Shown: positions 1 to 4,805 of the stretch, one piece after another | How positions within the stretch are numbered: the first letter of the stretch is position 1 | How the letters are laid out: each line of letters opens with the position of its first letter | Made by a program: the position numbers and the translations under genes | From: Verrucomicrobiota bacterium | GTDB taxonomy: Bacteria; Verrucomicrobiota; Verrucomicrobiia; Opitutales; UBA953 | DNA length: 7,533 nucleotides | Assembly: GCA_005798925.1 (NCBI GenBank) | Contig: SYID01000038.1 | Coordinates: forward strand, 1-7,533 | Direction of reading: 5' to 3' | The notes under the pieces: generated by a model | What the model was told of the DNA's origin: nothing | The model's input: the letters and a program-made list of their open reading frames with translations, nothing else | Databases searched by the model: none

Positions 1-630
1 ACGTTCCACGTCGGCATCGAGGACGGCCTGCGCGGGATCGCGACGATCGCCGCGCTCGCGCCGAAGCTCACGTTCACGGTCGTCTGGGAAAAATCCGCGC
101 AGGCCCGGCTGCCGCTCACCGTGCTCGTCGGACTCCCGCGTCCGCAGACCGCGAAGAAGATCCTGCACGACCTCGCGAGCCTCGGCGCCGCGCGCATCAT
201 CTTCTTCGGGTCGGCGAAAGGCGACCCCGGCTACCTCACGAGCTCGCTCTGGAAGGACGGCGAATGGCGCGAGCATGTCCTGAAGGGGACCGAACAGGCC
301 TGCTCGACGCTCGTGCCGGAAGTGACGCGGGTCGGATCGCTCGCCGAAGCCGTCGCGCTCGTCGCGAAAGACGCCTGGAAGGTGGCGCTCGATCCGTATG
401 AAGCCGCCGGCACGCCGGAACTTTCCATGCCGGCGCCCGCGGCGGTGCTCGCGATCGGTCCGGAACGCGGCTTCGCGGAAACGGAGCGCGCGACGCTGCG
501 CGCGGCCGGCTTCGGCTTCGCGCATCTCGGCGACCGCATCCTGCGCGTCGAAGCCGCGGCGCTCGTCGGCGGCGCGCTCATGCTCGCGCAGCTGCGCGCC
601 TGGACGAAGCACCGGCCCGTCGGCGGCTGA
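1..630 (+). CDS. rsmE: RsmE-family 16S rRNA m3U1498 methyltransferase, 5' end missing
   Basis: The reading frame is open from the first base and ends at TGA 628-630, giving 209 residues. RsmE proteins are usually about 240 residues, so roughly the first 30-40 residues (start of the N-terminal PUA-like domain) lie outside the window. The family methylates N3 of U1498 in 16S rRNA using S-adenosylmethionine and has a SPOUT (trefoil-knot) fold. Visible SPOUT signatures are IGPERGF at residues 152-158 and LGDRILRVEAA at 177-187 of the visible part. The family consensus as I remember it is GPEGGF and LGxRILRxETA, so the second Gly is Arg and the usual ETA is EAA. GLPRPQTAKKIL (44-55) and KGTEQA (95-100) resemble a divergent RsmE branch. 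An internal ATG is absent near the left edge, and a GTG at 121 would give only the SPOUT domain, so it is not taken as the start. It converges with rsmD with no spacer. Family assignment is firm; the exact target nucleotide is inferred. Confidence 0.88.
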   Translation, partial: TFHVGIEDGLRGIATIAALAPKLTFTVVWEKSAQARLPLTVLVGLPRPQTAKKILHDLASLGAARIIFFGSAKGDPGYLTSSLWKDGEWREHVLKGTEQACSTLVPEVTRVGSLAEAVALVAKDAWKVALDPYEAAGTPELSMPAPAAVLAIGPERGFAETERATLRAAGFGFAHLGDRILRVEAAALVGGALMLAQLRAWTKHRPVGG

Positions 631-633
631 TCA
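628..633. other. Abutting convergent stop codons (TGATCA)
   Basis: The rightward rsmE stop TGA (628-630) and the leftward rsmD stop (TCA, 631-633) touch with no intergenic base and form the palindrome TGATCA. There is no room for a terminator between the genes, so any transcription termination must take place inside the neighbouring coding sequence. Confidence 0.9.
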
Positions 634-1197
634 CTCGGCGGCCTGGCGGACGAGGACGGACGCGGCGGGCTGGCCTTTGCCTTTGCCGATCACCTTGCGC
701 AGCTTCCAGCCCGCGGGCACCGGAACCTCGTAGCCGCCGGGCGCCTCGAGGATCACGCGAACGTGCGCGCCTTCTTCGGCATAGCTCACCGCCGTCGCGG
801 CGATCTCCGCGCCTTTGGTCTGCCAGAGCTCCCACGGCGGATCGGCGAACACGAGGTCGTAGCGGCCGGCGGCCACGCCGGGCTTGGTCGCGTCGCCGGT
901 GATCTTCGTGAAAGGCAGTTCGGCGACGCCCATCGACTTCGCGACCGCGGCCGCGTTGGCCGCGAGCTCCGGGCCGATGCGCTGGTCGACGCACGTCGCG
1001 CGCAAGGCGCCGCGGCTGAGCGACTCGAGTCCGTACGCGCCGGTGCCGGCGAAGAGGTCGAGGACCGCCGTGCCCGGGACGAACGCCGCGAGCGAATTGA
1101 AGACCGCCTCCCGGATGTAATCCGTGGCCGGACGCACGCCGCCCTGCGCGGGGACGCGGAGCTGGATGCCTCGGGCGATGCCGCCGGTGACGCGCAT
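631..1197 (-). CDS. rsmD: 16S rRNA (guanine966-N2)-methyltransferase RsmD
   Basis: The 188-residue protein has the usual RsmD length. RsmD methylates N2 of G966 in 16S rRNA of the assembled 30S particle with S-adenosylmethionine. The N-terminus MRVTGGIARG and RPATDYIREAVFNSL (about residues 22-36) match the family start (consensus RPTxDxxREALFNxL). LDLFAGTGAYGLESLSRGA (46-64) is the SAM-binding motif I of class I methyltransferases. FADPPW (116-121) is the catalytic DPPY-type motif with Trp instead of the usual Tyr, a common tolerated change in N-methyltransferases. The ATG at 1197 is chosen because the family N-terminus begins there; only a weak GAA-type ribosome site lies upstream. It follows fpg on the same strand after 30 bases and in the same frame, which suggests co-transcription. 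It converges with rsmE, another 16S rRNA methyltransferase gene. Confidence 0.93.
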   Translation of the reverse strand: MRVTGGIARGIQLRVPAQGGVRPATDYIREAVFNSLAAFVPGTAVLDLFAGTGAYGLESLSRGALRATCVDQRIGPELAANAAAVAKSMGVAELPFTKITGDATKPGVAAGRYDLVFADPPWELWQTKGAEIAATAVSYAEEGAHVRVILEAPGGYEVPVPAGWKLRKVIGKGKGQPAASVLVRQAAE

Positions 1198-1227
1198 GGC
1201 TTCAAATTCGCGCGGGCGCCCGGAAGG

Positions 1228-2043
1228 TCAACGGCGTTCGGCGCCGAGGACCTGCCGTTCGGGCGACCAGCAGGCGGTGCGTCCGCCGACGTCCTCGCGG
1301 ACGAGCGGTTTCTTCGAACGCGGACAACGACCGCCGTCCTTCCAGCGATGGTTGAAGAGCCAGGTGTCGGGCGGGTCGGACCAATCCTTGCCGATCACCT
1401 CCATCGCCTCCGCGCAGACCTCGCGGAGCGTCGCGTGGAGCTTGCGGACGGACTTCGGTCCGAACGATCCGGCCTTGGCCTGCGGGTGGAAACCCGCGCG
1501 CCAGAGCACCTCGTCGGCCATCCAGTTGCCGATGCCCGGGAAACGTTCCTGCATGAGGAGGACCGGCTTGATCGCCGTGCGCGCGCGGCGACGCAGGAAC
1601 ACCTCGACGACGCCCACGGTGAACTCCGGCGAAAGGATCGCCGGCGGGATCTTCGCCCACCACGGCGGCACGCCGTCGCCCTGCCAGAACTGGACACGTC
1701 CGAACTGCCGCGAGTCGACGAAGACCAGCTCCTTGCCGCCGGTCATCATCAGTTTGAAATGGTCATAGGGCGTCGGCTCGCGGTCCGCATCGCCCGCCGC
1801 GAGGCGGCCGGTCATGCCGAGATGCACGCCCAGCCAGGCGCCGCCCGAAAAACGGAACGCCATCTGCTTCGCGGCGGCGCAGGACTCCAGGAGCTTCGCC
1901 CCGCGCAACGACTTGGCCGCCGCCGTCGCGTCGACGCCGCGCCCGAGGCGGGCCTTGGGGTTGAGGAACACCTGCGTGACCTTGCGGCCGAGGCCGGCAT
2001 CCCAGCGGCGGCGGAAATATTCGACTTCGGCGAGCTCGGGCAT
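1228..2043 (-). CDS. mutM: Formamidopyrimidine-DNA glycosylase (Fpg/MutM), zinc finger degenerate
   Basis: The 271-residue protein has normal Fpg length. Fpg removes 8-oxoguanine and formamidopyrimidines from DNA and cuts the strand by beta/delta elimination. The start is fixed by MPELAEVEY: after Met removal, Pro2 is the catalytic nucleophile and Glu3 the acid. Lys59 in AAAKQM matches the conserved Lys57 of E. coli Fpg, and HLGMTGRL (74-81) is the conserved loop. SRQFGR (111-116) corresponds to the intercalating Arg/Phe region. GIGNWMADEVLWRAGFHP (170-187) is the helix-two-turn-helix DNA-binding motif. At the C-terminus the zinc finger pattern survives only partly: C240 is present, but the second, third and fourth ligand positions appear to be Ser243, Ser260 and Arg263, while the DNA-contacting GGRT (253-256) remains. 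The open frame extends far upstream to 2562, but that part is a shadow of the divergent reductase gene. No strong ribosome-binding site is visible. It is probably co-transcribed with rsmD. Confidence 0.92.
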   Translation of the reverse strand: MPELAEVEYFRRRWDAGLGRKVTQVFLNPKARLGRGVDATAAAKSLRGAKLLESCAAAKQMAFRFSGGAWLGVHLGMTGRLAAGDADREPTPYDHFKLMMTGGKELVFVDSRQFGRVQFWQGDGVPPWWAKIPPAILSPEFTVGVVEVFLRRRARTAIKPVLLMQERFPGIGNWMADEVLWRAGFHPQAKAGSFGPKSVRKLHATLREVCAEAMEVIGKDWSDPPDTWLFNHRWKDGGRCPRSKKPLVREDVGGRTACWSPERQVLGAERR

Positions 2044-2133
2044 CGGCCGACAGCGTGCGGATGCCCGTGCGCCACGCAAGCCGCGCGGGGTTTTCCGCTG
2101 GTCTCCGCGGCCGGCCGCGTTTGAGTATCCCTC
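2044..2133. promoter_or_regulatory. Divergent intergenic region, likely promoters of mutM-rsmD and the reductase operon
   Basis: These 90 bases separate two divergent start codons, so promoters in both directions are expected here or just inside the genes. A short AT-richer patch (TTTGAGTAT, 2120-2128) lies immediately before the rightward ATG. A GGGGTTTTCC stretch lies near 2086-2095. I cannot identify convincing -35/-10 pairs, and neither gene has a good Shine-Dalgarno sequence. The call rests on gene layout rather than on a recognised motif. Confidence 0.4.
2106..2119. repeat. 14-bp perfect palindrome CGCGGCCGGCCGCG
   Basis: The sequence equals its own reverse complement over 14 bases and ends 14 bases before the ATG of the reductase gene, in the only divergent intergenic region. 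It could be an operator half-site pair or simply GC-rich chance: in DNA of this composition about one such palindrome per window is expected, although much less often in a given 90-base gap. Confidence 0.45.
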
Positions 2134-3126
2134 ATGCACCCGGCCGACCCCGCGCGATACGCCCGACCCTCTTTCCAGGCCCGTTGCGGCCGGTCGGGGC
2201 TGCACCTCCCGAAGATCTCCCTCGGCCTCTGGCACAACTTCGGGAGCGTCGACGACTACGGCAACGCGCGCGCGGTCGCCCTGCGCGCCTTCGACCTCGG
2301 CGTCACGCATTTCGACCTCGCGAACAACTACGGCCCCGTGCCCGGCAGCGCCGAGGAGACCTTCGGCCGGATCCTGCGCGAAGACCTCGGCGCCTACCGC
2401 GACGAACTCATCGTCTCGACCAAGGCGGGCTACACCATGTGGCCCGGGCCGCACGGGGATTTCGGCTCGCGTAAATACCTCCTCGCCTCGCTGGACCAGT
2501 CGCTGAAGCGCATGGGCCTGCCTTACGTCGACGTCTTCTACAGCCATCGCCGCGACCCGCACACGCCGATGGAAGAGACCATGGGCGCGCTGGCCCAGGC
2601 CGTCCGCTCCGGCAAGGCGCTCTACGCCGCCGTCTCCAACTATGGCCCGGAAGACACCGCGCGGGCCTGCGCGATCCTACGCGAGCTCGGCACGCCGTGC
2701 GTCCTGCATCAGCCGAAGTACAGCCTCTTCGAGCGCACCCCCGAGGCGGGCTTGCTCGACGTGGTGGAGAAAGAAGGGCTCGGTTGCGCCGTCTTCTCGC
2801 CCCTCGCCCAGGGCATGCTCACCGACCGCTACCTCCGGGGCGTCCCGGCCGACGCGCGCGCCGGCAAGCCGCACGGCTACCTCCGCCCGGAGCAGCTCGA
2901 CTCCGCGCGGATGGACAAAGTCCGCCGCCTCGCGGCCCTCGCCGACGAACGCGGCCAGCCGCTCGCTTCCATGGCGCTCGCCTGGGTGCTGCGCGACCGC
3001 CGCGTGACCTCCGCGATCATCGGCGCGAGCAAGGTCGCCCAGCTCGAACAATGCGTCGCGGCGGCGTCCTCGGCGCCGTTCGCCTCGGACGAACTCCGGC
3101 GCATCGACGCCATCCTCGCCGGCTGA
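2134..3126 (+). CDS. gpr: Aldo/keto reductase, L-glyceraldehyde-3-phosphate reductase (YghZ/Gpr) type
   Basis: The 330-residue protein is close to E. coli YghZ/Gpr (about 346 residues), which reduces L-glyceraldehyde 3-phosphate with NADPH and has a broad aldehyde range; it is a cytosolic TIM-barrel enzyme. The N-terminus (NxERY-like ADPARY, then CGRSGLHLPKISLGLWHNFG, residues 18-37) follows YghZ closely and supports the ATG at 2134. The aldo/keto catalytic tetrad is visible as Asp61 and Tyr66 in FDLANNYGP, Lys97 in STKAGY and His138 in YSHR. SRKYLLASLDQSLKRMGL (112-129) and the C-terminal cofactor site SAIIGASKVAQLE (about 294-306) are also typical. No strong ribosome-binding site precedes it. 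It is the first of four rightward genes, 50 bases before the Nudix gene. Family is certain; the substrate is inferred from similarity to YghZ, and detoxification of other aldehydes is an alternative role. Confidence 0.9.
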   Translation: MHPADPARYARPSFQARCGRSGLHLPKISLGLWHNFGSVDDYGNARAVALRAFDLGVTHFDLANNYGPVPGSAEETFGRILREDLGAYRDELIVSTKAGYTMWPGPHGDFGSRKYLLASLDQSLKRMGLPYVDVFYSHRRDPHTPMEETMGALAQAVRSGKALYAAVSNYGPEDTARACAILRELGTPCVLHQPKYSLFERTPEAGLLDVVEKEGLGCAVFSPLAQGMLTDRYLRGVPADARAGKPHGYLRPEQLDSARMDKVRRLAALADERGQPLASMALAWVLRDRRVTSAIIGASKVAQLEQCVAAASSAPFASDELRRIDAILAG

Positions 3127-3164
3127 GGCCGCACTCCGGGGTTGTGCCGGCCGAGGCCCCCCGC

Positions 3165-3172
3165 AAAGGTGG
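3165..3172 (+). promoter_or_regulatory. Ribosome-binding site of the Nudix gene
   Basis: AAAGGTGG lies four bases before the ATG at 3177 and fixes this start. The open frame continues upstream to 2697, but that part overlaps the reductase gene and reads as a low-complexity Arg/Pro/Ala shadow. Confidence 0.6.
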
Positions 3173-3176
3173 ACGC

Positions 3177-3698
3177 ATGTCCGCCGGCGCCGCCCTGCCC
3201 TTCAAGATCAGCGTCCTCGTGTTCATGCACGACGAAGCCGGGCGCCAGCTGCTCATCCAGCGGACCAAGGCCCCGAACCTGGGCTGCTGGAGCCCCGTCG
3301 GCGGCAAGCTCGAGACGGCCACGGGCGAGTCGCCCTTCGAATGCGCCGTGCGCGAGGCCTTCGAGGAGACCGGCGCGCGGATCACGACGGCGGACCTGCA
3401 CCTCTTCGGGATGATCTCCGAGAAAGGCTACGAAGGCCAGTCGCACTGGCTCATGTTCCTCTTCGAGTGCCGGAAGCCGCTGCCGGGACTGCCCGCGGCG
3501 ATCGACGAGGGGAAGTTCGGCTTCTTCGCGCGCGACGAACTGGCGCGCATCGCCATCCCTGAGACGGACCGCACCCTCCTCTGGCCCGTGTACGACGAAC
3601 ATCGCCGCGGCTTCATCGCCTACCGCGCCGAATGCGATCCCGGCCGCCCCTTGGAGGTGATCGTCGAGGAGACGCGCGACCGGCCCAACCTGGACTGA
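3177..3698 (+). CDS. Nudix hydrolase with an expanded Nudix box
   Basis: The 173-residue protein is a single Nudix domain. Nudix enzymes hydrolyse nucleoside diphosphates linked to another moiety, using Mg2+ held by the Glu residues of the Nudix box. The box is seen from Gly43 to Ala67: GGKLETATGE, then the exact x7 spacing to REAFEETGA (59-67), with metal-binding Glu63 and Glu64. The consensus is G-x5-E-x7-REUxEExGU; here there are seven residues between Gly43 and Glu51, an insertion of two. QRTKAPNLGCWSPVGGK (28-44) is the usual lead-in strand and loop. The start at ATG 3177 is supported by AAAGGTGG just upstream. It lies 50 bases after the reductase gene, and its stop is two bases before the next ATG, so translation is probably coupled. 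The substrate cannot be read from the sequence; candidates include oxidised nucleotides, nucleotide sugars and ADP-ribose-type compounds. Confidence 0.9.
   Translation: MSAGAALPFKISVLVFMHDEAGRQLLIQRTKAPNLGCWSPVGGKLETATGESPFECAVREAFEETGARITTADLHLFGMISEKGYEGQSHWLMFLFECRKPLPGLPAAIDEGKFGFFARDELARIAIPETDRTLLWPVYDEHRRGFIAYRAECDPGRPLEVIVEETRDRPNLD
3653..3662 (+). promoter_or_regulatory. Perfect anti-Shine-Dalgarno match inside the Nudix gene
   Basis: GGAGGTGATC pairs fully with the 3' tail of 16S rRNA. It encodes part of the LEVIVEE stretch of the Nudix protein and lies 38 bases before the next ATG (3701), too far for normal initiation there. No ATG, GTG or TTG in the downstream gene's frame lies at a suitable distance. 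It may be chance, or may slow or hold ribosomes near the coupled junction. Confidence 0.3.
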
Positions 3699-3700
3699 CG

Positions 3701-4753
3701 ATGGACGCCGCGGGAGCCGAAGCCGAATTCAAGCGGACCAACCGCAAGCCGGCGTATCCGATCGGCGAGGAGCTGCGCGCCTACCTTTCCCGCGAAGGGC
3801 GCGAGGTGCCCCTGCCCGTGAGCTACGCCCAGCTGCGCGGCTTCACCGCCGCGATGCCCCTCCTCGAACGCGGCAAGGACACGCTCTGGGAGACCGTGGC
3901 GTACCCGCCGGAGGAGATGGGCCGGCTCTCGCAGGGCCTGCTCGAGACGTACGCGCTCCTGCGCGGCGAGGGCGGCGTGAAGGTCTTCAGCCACGTCTAC
4001 GTCGACCGCGTGGACTTCTGCTCGTTCGGCAACTCGCAGCCCTTCCGCGTCCGCATCGTCAACGCATACAACGAGAACCACGACTACTTCTACGTGAAGA
4101 TCGGCGACGCCTCGCGCGTCTGCGGGCTGGAGCTCGAGCACCTGCTCTCGCCGAACCGCATGCTCTACCTCACCTGGGGCGAGACGCTCGTCGAGGAGCA
4201 CGTCACCGGCATCCCCGGCGACATCTTCGCCGAGAAATGGCTGCACGCGGACGGCCACCACCCGGTCCGCCTCGCCAAGGAACTCATCAAGTTCGAGGAA
4301 CGCTGCCTCGTGCGGCTCCTCGGCGACATGCGCGCCTACAATTTCGTCATCGCCGTCACGCCCGACTTCGACGCGACCGCCATCCGGGTGCGCGCCATGG
4401 ACTTCGACCAGCAGAGCTACGACGGCCGCCTGCGGTTCTATCTCCCCGGCTCGTTCAAGGAGAACCGGCCGTTCGCCCAGCTCTGCGCCAAGCACATCAA
4501 CGCCGCCTCGGCCGCCCAGTACCGCCGCGAGGAGCAGTCGCTCATCCACCGCCGCCACCTCGCCGCGCCCGACCGGGTCAAGGACCTCCTGGCCGCCATG
4601 CGGGCCAACCCCCTCACCGGCGGCGAAAAGGCGAAGGAGCTGGCGGACGGACTGGCGGAATACCACCGCGACCCGGCGTTCCGCCAGCACGCCGACATGG
4701 CCGGCCTGATCGGCGAGAGCCTCGCCCGGCTCGACCGGGTCCTGCGCTCTTAA
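3701..4753 (+). CDS. Protein of unknown function with protein-kinase-like hallmarks
   Basis: I do not recognise a named family for this 350-residue protein. It has no signal peptide or membrane segment and is probably cytosolic. Some features resemble the protein-kinase-like/aminoglycoside-phosphotransferase fold. FYVKIGDASR (130-139) could be the ATP-anchoring Lys strand (Lys133), followed by Glu144 or Glu146. TLVEEHVTGIPGDIF (162-176) looks like a hinge segment. LLGDMRAYNFVIA (206-218) resembles a catalytic loop with Asp209 and Asn214 in the D-x4-N spacing. AMDFDQQ (232-238) resembles the metal-binding DFG/IDxE strand. No Gly-rich loop is obvious. The C-terminal 90 residues are charged and helical. 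ATG 3701 lies two bases after the Nudix stop, implying coupling; an upstream in-frame ATG at 3632 would overlap the Nudix gene and add an Arg/Pro-rich shadow sequence, so it is rejected. The gene ends in three tandem in-frame stops and is followed by purF. The kinase-like assignment is an inference only. Confidence 0.85.
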   Translation: MDAAGAEAEFKRTNRKPAYPIGEELRAYLSREGREVPLPVSYAQLRGFTAAMPLLERGKDTLWETVAYPPEEMGRLSQGLLETYALLRGEGGVKVFSHVYVDRVDFCSFGNSQPFRVRIVNAYNENHDYFYVKIGDASRVCGLELEHLLSPNRMLYLTWGETLVEEHVTGIPGDIFAEKWLHADGHHPVRLAKELIKFEERCLVRLLGDMRAYNFVIAVTPDFDATAIRVRAMDFDQQSYDGRLRFYLPGSFKENRPFAQLCAKHINAASAAQYRREEQSLIHRRHLAAPDRVKDLLAAMRANPLTGGEKAKELADGLAEYHRDPAFRQHADMAGLIGESLARLDRVLRS

Positions 4754-4759
4754 TAGTAA
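4751..4759 (+). other. Three tandem in-frame stop codons (TAA TAG TAA)
   Basis: The gene that ends at 4753 is closed by TAA, immediately followed in frame by TAG and TAA. This is an unusually secure stop, and in such GC-rich DNA a nine-base run made only of stop codons stands out. It may prevent readthrough into the purF leader. Confidence 0.8.
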
Positions 4760-4795
4760 GCGCTGGACAGGACGCGCGCCGGGCGGACAAACTCC

Positions 4796-4799
4796 GAGG
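4796..4799 (+). promoter_or_regulatory. Ribosome-binding site of purF
   Basis: GAGG lies six bases before the ATG at 4806, a normal spacing, and supports this start. The 52-base gap between the preceding stop and purF is too short for a known purine riboswitch, and no strong hairpin with a T-tract is seen. Confidence 0.55.
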
Positions 4800-4805
4800 C
4801 CTGCG

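Noticed and set aside
763..2124. 453-codon open frame on the plus strand
   Set aside because: It lies opposite rsmD and mutM, both secure by motif, and has an Arg/Ala/Asp-rich composition with no recognisable domain.
2044..2562. Upstream extension of the mutM frame by 173 codons
   Set aside because: The catalytic N-terminus MPELAEVE must be at the start for Pro2 to act, and the extension overlaps the divergent reductase gene.
2697..3176. Upstream extension of the Nudix frame into the reductase gene
   Set aside because: The extension is Arg/Pro-rich shadow sequence of the reductase coding region; the ATG at 3177 has a good ribosome-binding site and gives a normal Nudix length.
3127..3176. 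Possible terminator between the reductase and Nudix genes
   Set aside because: Only short GGCC/CCGG pairings are visible and there is no T-tract, so the genes more likely form one unit.
4754..4805. Possible purine riboswitch or PurR-type operator before purF
   Set aside because: The gap is 52 bases, too short for a purine aptamer with expression platform, and no conserved operator is recognisable.
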